From: Xestospongia muta
Lineage: Eukaryota > Porifera > Demospongiae > Haplosclerida > Petrosiidae
NCBI GenBank assembly: GCA_963693285.1
Contig: OY848926.1
Location: forward strand, 2,051,001-2,115,000
Length of the DNA stretch: 64,000 nt
Direction: 5' to 3'
Shown: positions 54,035 through 64,000 of the stretch, one piece after another
Layout: the number at the start of each line of letters is the position of its first letter
How positions within the stretch are numbered: position 1 is the stretch's first letter
Position numbers and translations under genes: made by a program
The notes under the pieces: generated by a model
Told to the model about the DNA's origin: nothing
What the model saw: only the letters and a program-made list of their open reading frames with translations
Databases searched by the model: none

Positions 54035-57000
54035 TTATGAAAACTCTTGCATTTTTGCACTTTTTACTCTCAAACGAATACAGTCATCTTCAATGTATTG
54101 AACACTACGAGTAGCTGCATATAAAGTAGAATGAGCGCAAAATATATGAGTCCCCCAAGGTAAATCAGCTTTTTTCTTTGTACCCGTTATTTGATTACGA
54201 GCACCAGATACTGCTTTAGTAAAATGGATCACATACAAAATATGTGAGTCATTTTTATTCCAATTAATAAGTTGTATTTTTAGATCAATATTCATTGGCC
54301 ATTTCAGATTACTATCATTCTCACCTTTAAGCAAACGAGCAAAAAGGGAGACATGAGTACCTTTTCCATCACCATATCCATTAGGATATACTTCCAATCT
54401 CATTTTGTAGCCATTATTATGAGTATAGAATGGAGGACTAAGGTACTCACTGTTATACATTTTACGCATATGAAACTCTGTTACAGTGACTTCTATAGGC
54501 CAAGATGATGAGGTGTTCCTTGAAGTCTGCCACTTTGGAGTTTTGTTTAACAGAGGAGTGTTATATAGAGCAACATCATATATTCTGATACGCACACAGT
54601 CATCTTCAAGATATTTTGTGGATAAAGGATAATTAAGGAATAACTCAGAAAGAGGTATAATTTCATTACTGCCCCATCCTTCAGGGGCTAGACCATCATC
54701 ATAAACTCTAGAAAAAGCATCATCGCAACTGTCGTTATTAAAATGCAGAATCTTCCTGTGATGGCTGTGATCACCTCTCCAATTAAGAATGTCAATAACA
54801 ATATCAGCACAAAAAGGCCATAATAGGGAGTCATCATATTTCCCTTTCATTAAATACCCATAAATTGCTACATGTGTCCCTACATCGCCTGCAGCATTTA
54901 CTTTTAGACACATTTTATAACCATATGCAGATGTATAAAATGGAGGACTGAAATATGTGTTCTTCAGTCGAATACGATGAGAGAATTGAGTTATAGTGAA
55001 TTCAAAAAAGTTTGTAGGTTTCTGATTTTGCCAAATTGGAATCTTACTGCAATGAGGTGATGAGTATACAACTACTTCTTTGACCTTAAATCTAAGACAA
55101 TCATTCTGTAAATATTCAGTGTTGGTTGTACTGTTGTAATTGAGTTTTGAGCAAAGTATTAATTCATGTGTGCCCCAGCAATTTAAAGCTTTTTCTCCTG
55201 ATATAACACGGCGTTTACATTCATCTAGAGTTTGTCCATTGAAAGATATTGTGTAAGTATAATGACTTGCATTCTGTCTCCAATTGATAAGTTCAACAAC
55301 AATATCAGCTTGAAAAGGCCACACAAGATTACGATCATTGTCATCCTTCAAGATACGAGCATACACTGCAACATAATCACCATTTTTTTTATTTGCTTTA
55401 ACTTCTAGTCTCAGCTTATAACCTCTGGAATGTGTTAAGAATGCAGAGCTAATGTATGTAGTACCAAGATCTTTACGTTTTGAAAAATTTGTAACAGTAA
55501 ACTCGAAAAAACGAGATATTGTTTGAGAATTTTGCCAACTTGGAGATTTCTGACTGAACTCAGATGAGTGGACAATGACTTCTTTGACCCTGAATAGTAA
55601 GCAATCATCTTGAAGGTATTGTGTGTTCTTAGATGGATTGTATTCAAGAGATGAATGTTTTATGAATTGTAAGTTTCCCCAGCCCTCATTTCCTTGCTCA
55701 CCAGTTGTTACACGACTACATGCACTATTACTGACATCTGATGACAATTCAATCACTTTACTGTGATGACCATTGTCTTCTATCCAATTCAATAGTTCTA
55801 CTACTACATCTCCACGAAAAGGCCACAGCAAAAAATCATCCATTGGGCCTTTCATTAGATATACATACACACCAATGTGACCATGACCATCACAATTAGC
55901 ATCAACTCTAAGTTGCATCTTGTACCCATTTTCATGAGTAACAAAAGGATCGCTGAAATAAGGACTCTTATGTTGTTTGTGTTTATTAAAGTGTGTTAGC
56001 ACAAAATGGCAAAGCTCTTGGGTATCATGTGAAGGAAGTCTCCAAGAAGGGCTTTTAGGAATGCTATGAGAGGAATAAACATCTATTGACTTAACTTTAA
56101 TATGAATGCAATCATTTCTCAGAAATTCTGTGTTTTTATAATGATTGTAAGAAAGGATGGAGTATGGTACAGTTTGTTGACAGCCAAATTGTGCTATATC
56201 AATATTGAGTACTCTAGTAATAGATGTACTTGACAACAATCCTTTATGGAAACTAAGAGTATACTTTTGATGATTTTTATCTTCCCTCCAATTTAATATC
56301 TCAACAACAACATCACCAGTAAAAGGCCAAGCTAATGTATCATCATGTTCTCCCTTCATGAGTCTAGCATGCAGGGACATATATGTACTCTTTGTTATGT
56401 TGAAACCATTGAAAGTGAAAGCAAAAACAATAAGTTTGTATCCTCTTAAATTTGTATAAAATGGAGGACCATAAAAAGAAGCTTTTTTTTGTATAACTTG
56501 AGTAAATGAAGTAATTGTGAATTGACATAAGCAGCTCCCTACAGTCCATGGTGGAAGATCTGGTACAATATTTGGTAAAATAATTACTCTCTTAATTTGA
56601 AAGGTCAGACAGTTGTGCTGTAGATATTCTGTGTTTTTATCAGGATTGTACAAAAGCTCATCATTGGGTATAAAATTCCTGATGCCTTTACCCCACTCTG
56701 CTAGTTTCTCAGTGGTCATCTGACTACAGAAATAATCACCTGAGAGGTAAAGTGTCTTGGTGTAACTACTTATATTATCTCTCCAATCAAAAAGACCCAC
56801 TTCTATTTCAGCACGAAGTGGCCATTCAAGCAAATGGTCATACTCACCTTTTGTTGTAAATGCAACTACAGAAACATTGCCCTGTTCATGTAGATTTGCA
56901 TCTACCCTTAAATGAATCTCATACCCTTGTTTGTGAGTATAAAATGGAGGACTAAACCAAGAATCTCTACTCTCTAAATAATGCATATAATTTGTCATTG

Positions 57001-57571
57001 TAAAAGATAAAGGAACTATTTGTGCTATCTTGTTGGCAGTATAAGGTATGCTTCCCTTGGAATGAACAATTACACGTAAAGAACATTCTGTCTCAAGATG
57101 ATGTTGTATATCTTTGCGTTTATATTGGTTATTAGAACATTTATTGGGACAATCAATAAGTATTTCCCCACAAATTGGTAAATGCTTTTCTACCGCTGTC
57201 TCATCAGCATATTGAGAATTGCAGTGCTTGCATTTTATAACACCCTTATTACAATTTGTTGTTACATGTTGTTCCAATCCACGTAGCTCACCTGTCCAAG
57301 TACATCCCTCCTTATGGTAATAACAATATACTTTTAAATTTAATAGCTGACGAGAGAAAAATTTATCTTCATTTGCTTCAAAGTTATCATGTCGACATTG
57401 AGGACACTCGACATTAGGAATACACTTCAGTTGTTCAGTACAATTACAGCATATGTGATTACCACAGCAAGCTGTTTGATAAGCATCTTTTAATAGTTCA
57501 AAACAAATTGGACAGTTAGGATCATATGTTGGAGGATTAACAAACAGTACTCCTTGTTTAAGGTCATCCAT
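54035..57571 (-). CDS. T7: RING-TRAF zinc finger-hexa-MATH protein, divergent N-terminus
   Basis: 1178 codons. The first 20 residues differ from all other copies (MDDLKQGVLFVNPPTYDPNC), and the leader upstream of the acceptor also diverges beyond CATTACAG. The 5' end therefore has its own history, while the MATH domains are close to T2, T6 and T8. RING ligands intact (CCGNHICCNC has one extra Cys). Zinc finger 3 reads ETECSLRV for the usual ETECPLRV. MATH2 has a one-residue longer loop (LLSSTSITRVLN). MATH3 to MATH6 are complete and end in the family tail KMQEFS. Domain-based role as for T2. Confidence 0.93.
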   Translation of the reverse strand: MDDLKQGVLFVNPPTYDPNCPICFELLKDAYQTACCGNHICCNCTEQLKCIPNVECPQCRHDNFEANEDKFFSRQLLNLKVYCYYHKEGCTWTGELRGLEQHVTTNCNKGVIKCKHCNSQYADETAVEKHLPICGEILIDCPNKCSNNQYKRKDIQHHLETECSLRVIVHSKGSIPYTANKIAQIVPLSFTMTNYMHYLESRDSWFSPPFYTHKQGYEIHLRVDANLHEQGNVSVVAFTTKGEYDHLLEWPLRAEIEVGLFDWRDNISSYTKTLYLSGDYFCSQMTTEKLAEWGKGIRNFIPNDELLYNPDKNTEYLQHNCLTFQIKRVIILPNIVPDLPPWTVGSCLCQFTITSFTQVIQKKASFYGPPFYTNLRGYKLIVFAFTFNGFNITKSTYMSLHARLMKGEHDDTLAWPFTGDVVVEILNWREDKNHQKYTLSFHKGLLSSTSITRVLNIDIAQFGCQQTVPYSILSYNHYKNTEFLRNDCIHIKVKSIDVYSSHSIPKSPSWRLPSHDTQELCHFVLTHFNKHKQHKSPYFSDPFVTHENGYKMQLRVDANCDGHGHIGVYVYLMKGPMDDFLLWPFRGDVVVELLNWIEDNGHHSKVIELSSDVSNSACSRVTTGEQGNEGWGNLQFIKHSSLEYNPSKNTQYLQDDCLLFRVKEVIVHSSEFSQKSPSWQNSQTISRFFEFTVTNFSKRKDLGTTYISSAFLTHSRGYKLRLEVKANKKNGDYVAVYARILKDDNDRNLVWPFQADIVVELINWRQNASHYTYTISFNGQTLDECKRRVISGEKALNCWGTHELILCSKLNYNSTTNTEYLQNDCLRFKVKEVVVYSSPHCSKIPIWQNQKPTNFFEFTITQFSHRIRLKNTYFSPPFYTSAYGYKMCLKVNAAGDVGTHVAIYGYLMKGKYDDSLLWPFCADIVIDILNWRGDHSHHRKILHFNNDSCDDAFSRVYDDGLAPEGWGSNEIIPLSELFLNYPLSTKYLEDDCVRIRIYDVALYNTPLLNKTPKWQTSRNTSSSWPIEVTVTEFHMRKMYNSEYLSPPFYTHNNGYKMRLEVYPNGYGDGKGTHVSLFARLLKGENDSNLKWPMNIDLKIQLINWNKNDSHILYVIHFTKAVSGARNQITGTKKKADLPWGTHIFCAHSTLYAATRSVQYIEDDCIRLRVKSAKMQEFS

Positions 57572-57578
57572 GTTTCAC

Positions 57579-59215
57579 CTGTAATGAAAAAAATCTTATT
57601 ACCTTCAGCACATCTTGAATATTAATAATAATATGATAATCATTGAACATAATTATCATGAATAGACTAGCCATGGTCACAAAATGGCCATGAAATTTTT
57701 TGACAATTACAGGATTCTTTATATATAACACAACACTACAATTATTTTATTAGTAATAGTAGAAGAAAGGACAATCAACAGTTGACAAATTAACAATAAT
57801 AGATATAGGTATTGCTAAATTTTTTATGTTGTGTTAACTACATTAGTCTTTTATTCAAATGCCATTACTGTACCATATATGTATGTATGTACAATTGACC
57901 TCTTCCTTTAAGACTTATTAATGGTATATATCTCTGTGGAAAGTAGTTTTCAATTGAGATATTGTTATAATGTGATACATAACATATGACCTCATTGCAA
58001 CTATGCAAGTAAATGCATGGTTGTAAGTTTAAGCTGTGTCCCATGACTTTTTAGAAATTTTATAGAATTACATAGGAGGGTGAAGGGGGGTGGTTGGAGG
58101 GGCTAGAGCCCCCCCAATATTTAGGAAGAGGGAGCTCAGCCCCCTCAAATTTTTATTGCTTTCTACTTACCCCACAAAAAGAATCTAAGTTAATCTTATT
58201 GATGTCGATGAAACTGTCAAAACTTTTGACATATTTGCTGGCAACAATGATGGAAAAATGGCTTATAATTGTCTGGTCCTTCATGTACACAAATGCATAA
58301 CTAATAAGTGTGATCTTGTTGAAATAGCTAAGGAATTTGATATGGTAAATGATGAACAAAGGAAATACTTTGGTACATTTTAAATTAATTTTGGCAAACA
58401 TAGTTTCTGCATTATGGGTATATTCGTGTCTGCATATTCATCACATAGTTATGGTGTGAGCCCCCCAAAAATATAAGTGCCATATCCGCCTATGAATTAT
58501 TAACATGGCCATTACTACAAAGACAAAGAATGACTATATCAACTACAGTTGTGATAAGTATTGCAGTGTCTACCAAGTTGTAATAACAATACTGGCAAAT
58601 GACAATACTAAGAATTTATTATCACCTCTAAAGAATTTGCTGGGGTACAAAAGACAAAAATAGTAGTGCTAAAAATAGTAACACACTGGAAAGTTGCTCC
58701 TCCAATTTTTCTACATAGAAGGAATGTTATTGGTAAATAGCATGCATTTTCAGTGTTACTATATTTGTCATTTATATATGTCAGTACAATGCCTATTTTA
58801 CCACTAGTATGAACTTTTTGTGTTCTCTAACAATCTTGTATAATTATAAGGACAAGTCCTGAGTATTTATAGGTAGATTTTTTAGATAGTTGGACTAATG
58901 ATTTGATTCACCAAATAAATTTAGTTTTACCAAGTAGAGATTCAATACTATAGTCATAGCATCAGTGATTATAATTCAAATAAAATGTTCTTACTTAAAA
59001 CAGCACACTATTTGACTTATAAATCTAGAGTTTATATGAACGGATCACAGGAATACAGATAAAATAGTTGCTCACAATATATAACTGCTCATGACAGTAT
59101 ATTTAGTGAAAAAGTTGCTTGTTTGGTGAAGTAAATCATTGTATAATTATTTTTAACTTAAATACCTACAAGTCCGATGAGCTAGGAATTTACAGCATTT
59201 GTTATAGACACTTAC
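57579..59215 (-). other. 5'-UTR intron of T7
   Basis: Predicted 1637 nt with a GTAAGTGTC donor at 59215. It is only weakly similar to the other introns (part of 58495-58640 aligns with the T4/T5 unit). It lacks the 76-nt donor-proximal element and carries a MITE-like insertion. Confidence 0.5.
58071..58494. mobile_element. MITE-like insertion with captured open frame
   Basis: 424 bp. The left end CATAGGAGG and the inverted right end CATAGGCGG match imperfectly, and both are followed inward by G-rich runs ending in GCCCCCC-type blocks. AATTA occurs at both flanks, a possible 5-bp duplication. The interior is not G-rich. On the plus strand it has an open stretch of about 60 codons (58204-58383: DVDETVKTFDIF ... 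NDEQRKYFGTF, then stop) that was not recognised. It may be transposon ORF debris or captured host exon. Confidence 0.55.
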
Positions 59216-59400
59216 TTGAGATAGAATTCTTTGGAAATAGTATTAGAATAGTTACTACAAGTTTGTTGATGATTTTGAGTTTCAAGATATCCAATAATTG
59301 TCTTCTTAGTGGTTGATCATGCAGCTTCAAGGATGATTGGTATTCTTAAGATTAAGTAGCTCAATCTGATTGGCTGGCCTTAACCACCAATAAATATAAA
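59216..59400 (-). promoter_or_regulatory. T7 first exon and divergent promoter
   Basis: The exon is about 148 nt to the CTCAA|GTAAGTGTC donor. The initiator is changed (TTGAGCTAC in place of TCAGTCAC, about 59363). CCAATCAGATT is kept, and a TATATTTATT box lies at about 59399-59390. This is the most divergent promoter of the set. Confidence 0.42.
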
Positions 59401-59814
59401 CTATGATAAATGAGGGGTTGGGTTAACATTGTCAATCAAAACAACAGTCATTTAAACTGTGATATTTGATTGTATTAATGCCAAGAGATTGCACTTTAAA
59501 CTCTACTGTCATATTCTATCATTAATTTGTACATGAAGCAATCTAATTTAATCATTATTTTAAAGGAATATTTAGTTAATCCAAGTTAATCTGATATATT
59601 TTAATCAGAGCTATTACTACAAACATGTACACAAAGGAGTCTTTCAAAATTAACGCAGGATCACTCTCTCTCTCAGTCTTTGAAAAAAATAACCAAACTT
59701 GGACCCTATATAATAGCACATAAATGACAGAAATCACTATTATCCACATCTGTTGATTATCACTAAAGAAATCAAATTATATATATGTTTCTCAGTGTGC
59801 TATTATAGAGGTGA
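59401..59814. other. Unassigned spacer
   Basis: AT-rich, with no clear match to the other units; a short CT-rich run near 59664-59675. Nothing coding recognised. Confidence 0.4.
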
Positions 59815-59996
59815 TATTACTCTCATCTCTATTATTTACAGACTAAGAGGTATTCCCAAGTTTTTAAGATCCTTGCTTTATAGACGAGCATTAATCAAAG
59901 TGATGCTCTTCAGCATTTACGTCGAAGTTATGAAAATGCACTCACTTCATTAATGAACAATACAGAACTGAACTAAATCAGCTCAAGGAACTACAG
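59815..59996 (+). pseudogene. Coiled-coil gene relic, copy 6a
   Basis: Encodes SDALQHLRRSYENAL then SLMNNTELN (59897-59965), a heptad-rich segment. It is the least damaged copy of that exon in the window. It stops at ACTACAG, where MATH2 sequence begins. Confidence 0.6.
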
Positions 59997-60700
59997 CATC
60001 ACCACTAAAGGGCCATACTAATGTATCATCATACTCACCCTTCGTGAGTATAGCACACAGTGACATATGACTAAGTAAACATAATGAGCTTATATCCTCT
60101 TAAATTTGTGTAAAATGGAGGACCATAAAAAGAAGCATTTCTTTTTTTACTTTCTGTAAATGAAGTAATTGTGAATTGACATAAGCAGTTCCCTACAGCC
60201 CATGGTGGAAGATCTGGTACAATATTTGGTAAAATAGTACTTTTTTAACTTGAAAGCTCACACAGTTGTGTTGTATATACTCTGTGTTTTTATCAGGGCT
60301 ATACCAAAGCTTGTCATTGGGTATAAAATCGATGATGCCTTTACCCCACTCAGCTAGTTTCTCAATGGACATCATACTACAGAAATAATCACCTGAGAGG
60401 TAAAGGGTCTTGGTGTAATTACTTCTATTATCTCTCCAATTAAAGAGCCACTTCTATTTCAGCACAAAGTAGCTACTGAAGTAAATGGTCATACTCACCT
60501 TTTGTTGTAAATACAACTACAGAAACATTGCCCTGTTTATACAAATTTGTATCTACCCTTAAATGAATCTTATACCCCTTGTTTGTGAGTATAGAATGGA
60601 GGACTAAACCAAGGATCTCTACTCTCTAAATAATGCATGTAATTTGTCATTGTAAAAGATAAAGGAACTGTTTATACTATCTTGTTGGCAGTATAAGGTA
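59997..60700 (-). pseudogene. MATH1-MATH2 fragment
   Basis: 704 bp from the linker after zinc finger 3 to the middle of MATH2, with several indels. One example near 60446 reads AGAGCCACTT where intact copies have AGAGACCCACTT. It is bounded on both sides by coiled-coil relic sequence, like the fragment at 44830-45050. Confidence 0.85.
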
Positions 60701-61172
60701 ACCACCAACAAAAGGACACAATCTGTACTGATGTAGCATAATGTTAATACTTTAGTATATGGTACATAATATGGTACTGATGATGTCAGTGTTTATTATA
60801 TAGAGATTTTACTGTGAGTGGTATTGAATGATAAGTAATATAGAATAATTGTGTAATAAATAAAAACATTTATCTCAATAATATAATGTAGAGTTGTTTT
60901 CTGGGCTTACTTATAGATATTTATCATAATTGTTTCTTTTTATCAGATAGGTATATTGTGTAATTAAAATAGATAATTAGAAGCTGAAAATACAAGTTAA
61001 CACAAGATCTCACTGACAAGCAAAACCAGTTTAACAAGTTAATAAACCAAGTAAATGATTTAATTTAGAGGGAGTGAGTGATATGGAAGATGTGGTTGAG
61101 AAGGAGAGAGAGAAGACCGGCAGTTTAACTGGGTGTGGCTCAGACTATGATACAATCTTTTAACCATTCAGG
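60701..61172 (+). pseudogene. Coiled-coil gene relic, copy 6b
   Basis: Corresponds to 46320-46800: an intron (AAAGGACACAATCTGTAC) and a degenerate exon with QLEAENTS, then an acidic/basic stretch, ending at CATTCAG|GTAAAAC (61171). Frame broken. Confidence 0.55.
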
Positions 61173-61680
61173 TAAAACTAATATTAGTCTATTCATCAAG
61201 TAATTATAATATATACATATATAATCATGTACATAGTACCAATGCCTATATAGGGGTGGTCTATATAATACTTCCTTAATATAATAGTCATGAAATAAAA
61301 GGGACTATGGAAAATCCTCTCTTGGAAAAAGACAGTTTCAATGAATGTATATTTTTTGGCATAAAATTTGTGACACCTACAGATCATTAAAAGTCAATAT
61401 AATAATCACCATTGTGTAATTGTCTATGCTCCACCTACTAAACCACAAATTATACTAATTTATAGTTCAATGATCCCACTAGTGGAGATATCTACATATG
61501 TTGATCCAAGTATTGTTAGTATTGAACATACACAACTTACTAACTGCTATAATAGAGTTTTTATTGCCTGACATGTTGCCTATGCCAGAGAGTCCTATCA
61601 TCATTTTGGACTACATGTATGCATAAATATATATATATATACCTACTTTCATCATTTTATTCTATTTTTGTTTGCAGCGA
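61173..61680. repeat. Spacer block S
   Basis: Close match to 46810-47690 without the hAT-like MITE, so it records the empty site (GGTCTATATAATACTTCC near 61258). Short (TA)n at about 61627-61641. Confidence 0.6.
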
Positions 61681-62084
61681 TTATAAATGTGTATGTATGT
61701 GTGTGCTCTCACCATTTTATTCTCTGTTGCTTGTTACAATTGAAAATGACAAATAAAATTAAACTGCATGCACCCTTGATAGCCAACATAGCAACCAAAT
61801 AATTTTCTTAACCCCAAAAGCAATTACTACATTAATTGGTGTGTCTCATCATGAATAGCTCTAGTAAATGTTTCATTGTGAGGTTAGTATCCTCCACAAC
61901 AATTATGGAATTAATCGTAATCTTGTTTGCAATAAGAGCTAAGAACTGTTTGGCTAATTGTTGTTGTGAATTTAAAAGATATCATTTTTAGCACATCAAA
62001 TAAAAATTTAAATTATAAAGTAATAACAAAAAATGTTTTTTAGTTACAACAAATCATTATTGTTACATTGTCTCTGTAGTTTGT
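61681..62084. repeat. Downstream block D, 3' of T8
   Basis: Nearly the same as 53640-54034. TTTATT at 61716-61721 gives a minus-strand AATAAA about 364 nt past the T8 stop. Confidence 0.55.
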
Positions 62085-64000
62085 TTATGAAAACTCTTGC
62101 ATTTTTACACTTTTAACTCTCAAACGAATACAGTCATCTTCAATGTATTGAACGCTACGAGTAGCTGCATATAAAGTAGAGTGAGCACAGAATTTATGAG
62201 TCTCCCAAGGTAAATCAGCTTTTTTCTTTGTACCTGTTACTTGATTACGAGCACCAGATACTGCTTTAGTGAAATGGATCACATACAAAATATGTGAGTC
62301 ATTTTTACGCCAATTAATAAGTTGTATTTTTAGATCAATATTCATTGGCCATTTCAGATTACTATCATTCTCACCTTTAAGCAAACGAACAAAAAGGGAG
62401 ATATGAGTACCTTTTCCATCACCATATCCATTAGGATACACTTCTAATCTCATTTTGTAGCCATTATTATGAGTATAGAATGGAGGACTAAGGTATTCAC
62501 TGTTATACATTTTACGCATATGAAACTCTGTTATAGTGACCTCTATAGGCCAAGATGATGAGGTGTTCCTTGAAGTCTGCCATCTTGGAGTTTTGTTTAA
62601 TAGAGGAGTGCTATAAAGAGCAACATCATATATTCTGATACGCACACAGTCATCTTCAAGATATTTTGTGGAAAAAGGATATTTAGGAAATAACTCAGAA
62701 AGAGGTATAATTTCATTACTACCCCATCCTTCTGAGGCTAGACCATCATCATAAACTCTAGCAAAAGCATCATCACAACTGTCGTTATTAAAATGCAGAA
62801 TCTTCCTATGATGGCTGTGATCACCTCTCCAATTAAGAATGTCAATAACGATATCAGCACAAAAAGGCCAAGTTAGGGAGTCATCGTATTTCCCTTTCAT
62901 TAAATACCCATAAATTGCTACATGTGTCCCTACATCACCTGCAGCATATACTTTTAGGCACATTTTATAACCATATGCAGATGTATAAAATGGAGGACTG
63001 AAATATGTGTTCTTCAGTCGAATACGACGAGGGAATTGAGTTATAGTGAACTCAAAAAAGTTTGTAGGTTTCTGATTTTGCCAAATTGGAATCTTACTGA
63101 AATGAGGTGTTGAGTATACAACTACTTCTTTGACCTTAAATCTAAGACAATCATTTTGTAAATACTCAGTGTTGGTTGTATTGTTGTAATTGAGTTTTGA
63201 GCAAAGTATAAATTCATGTGTGCCCCAGCAATTTAAAGCTTTTTCTCCTGATATAACACGGCTTTTATATTCATCTGGAGTTTGTCCATTGAAAGATATT
63301 GTGTAAGTATAATGACTTGCATTCTGTCTCCAATTGTGAAGTTCAACAACAATATCAGCTTGAAAAGGCCACACAAGATTACGATCATTGTCACCCTTCA
63401 AGATACGAGCATACACTGCAACATAATCATCATTTTTTTTATTCGCTTTAACTTCTAGTCTCAGCTTATAACCTCTGGAATGTGTTAAGAATGCAGAGCT
63501 AGTGTATGTAGTACCAAGATCTTTACGTTTTGAAAAATTTGTAACAGTAAACTCTAAAAAACGAGATATTGTTTGAGAATTTTGCCAACTTGGAGATTTT
63601 TGACTGAACTCAGATGAGTGGACAATGACTTCTTTGACCCTGAATAGTAAGCAATCATCTTGAAGGTATTGTGTGTTCTTAGATGGATTGTATTCAAGAG
63701 ATGAATGTTTTATGAATTGTAAGTTTCCCCAGCCCTCATTTCCTCGTTCACCAGTTGTTACACGACTACATGCACTATTACTGATATTTGATGACAATTT
63801 AATCACTCCACTGTGATGACCATTGTCTTCTATCCAATTCACTAGTTCTACTACTACATCTCCATGAAAAGGCCACAGCAAAAAGTCATCCATTAGGCCT
63901 TTTATTAGATATACATACACACCAATGTGACCGTGACCATCACAATTAGCATCAACTCTAAGTTGCATCTTGTACCCATTTTCATGAGTAACAAAAGGAT
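62085..64000 (-). CDS. T8: RING-TRAF zinc finger-hexa-MATH protein, 5' end outside window
   Basis: 637 codons plus two bases lie in the window, open to the right edge, where it reads PFVTHENGYKMQLRVDAN of MATH3. The Met in that motif is internal, not the start. MATH3 (most), MATH4, MATH5 and MATH6 are intact, with the family tail KMQEFS. Closest to T6 and T7: KANKKNDDYVAVYARILK in MATH4, GLASEGWGSNEI in MATH5, and LPWETHKF in MATH6, which is shared with T6. The RING and zinc fingers should lie beyond position 64000. Role inferred as for T2. Confidence 0.9.
   Translation of the reverse strand, partial: PFVTHENGYKMQLRVDANCDGHGHIGVYVYLIKGLMDDFLLWPFHGDVVVELVNWIEDNGHHSGVIKLSSNISNSACSRVTTGERGNEGWGNLQFIKHSSLEYNPSKNTQYLQDDCLLFRVKEVIVHSSEFSQKSPSWQNSQTISRFLEFTVTNFSKRKDLGTTYTSSAFLTHSRGYKLRLEVKANKKNDDYVAVYARILKGDNDRNLVWPFQADIVVELHNWRQNASHYTYTISFNGQTPDEYKSRVISGEKALNCWGTHEFILCSKLNYNNTTNTEYLQNDCLRFKVKEVVVYSTPHFSKIPIWQNQKPTNFFEFTITQFPRRIRLKNTYFSPPFYTSAYGYKMCLKVYAAGDVGTHVAIYGYLMKGKYDDSLTWPFCADIVIDILNWRGDHSHHRKILHFNNDSCDDAFARVYDDGLASEGWGSNEIIPLSELFPKYPFSTKYLEDDCVRIRIYDVALYSTPLLNKTPRWQTSRNTSSSWPIEVTITEFHMRKMYNSEYLSPPFYTHNNGYKMRLEVYPNGYGDGKGTHISLFVRLLKGENDSNLKWPMNIDLKIQLINWRKNDSHILYVIHFTKAVSGARNQVTGTKKKADLPWETHKFCAHSTLYAATRSVQYIEDDCIRLRVKSVKMQEFS

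Noticed and set aside
58094..58300. Plus-strand open frame of 68 codons
   Set aside because: It starts in the G-rich MITE end and shifts out of the more coherent frame at 58204-58383; not supported on its own.

Overview
The window looks like metazoan, probably sponge, nuclear DNA. It is AT-rich and full of microsatellites, small transposon relics and intron-containing gene debris. It is dominated by one tandem gene family whose product is a RING finger, three TRAF-type zinc fingers and six MATH (TRAF-C) domains. Expansions of TRAF-like genes of this kind are known from demosponges such as Amphimedon. The species call is an inference from gene content and base composition, not from a database match.

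Layout: all family members lie on the minus strand. Six are complete: T2 11771-15295, T3 20172-23723, T4 31744-35253, T5 39089-42631, T6 48280-51819 and T7 54035-57571 (1169-1183 aa each). Two run off the window: T1 (1-3361, 3' end missing) and T8 (62085-64000, 5' end missing). Three larger pseudogenes (P1 6474-9713, P2 18359-19567, P3 27262-29262) and three short MATH fragments (16998-17213, 44830-45050, 59997-60700) lie between them. The whole protein is encoded in one exon. Just before each start codon is a splice acceptor. About 1.0-2.8 kb further upstream is a conserved, apparently non-coding first exon of about 150-160 nt, with a TATA-like box about 30 nt before an initiator-like TCAGTC. 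So each gene appears to have two exons, with the intron in the 5' UTR.

Between the TRAF-like genes, on the plus strand and head-to-head with their promoters, are decaying copies of a multi-exon coiled-coil gene. The best copy is at 44434-46800, where two splice junctions still keep reading phase. Its order of coiled-coil motifs recalls the centriolar protein CEP152/Asterless, but this is tentative. The ancestral duplication unit was therefore probably a divergent gene pair plus shared flanks. The TRAF-like frames stayed open while the partner decayed.

Other elements: a 5'-truncated retroelement tail (10225-10620) with an empty paralogous site; a hAT-like MITE (46919-47310) with a near-perfect 8-bp target duplication and empty paralogous sites; a palindromic MITE carried in a triplicated intron unit (35855-37735); a second MITE-like insert in the T7 intron (58071-58494); a large inverted repeat beside a (TATC)n array (17605-17969); and a 20-bp perfect hairpin (30307-30349). 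No tRNA, rRNA or CRISPR was seen. The proteins are best read as putative cytosolic E3 ubiquitin ligases or adaptors: the RING would recruit an E2, and the MATH string would bind several substrates or receptor tails. The substrates are unknown.
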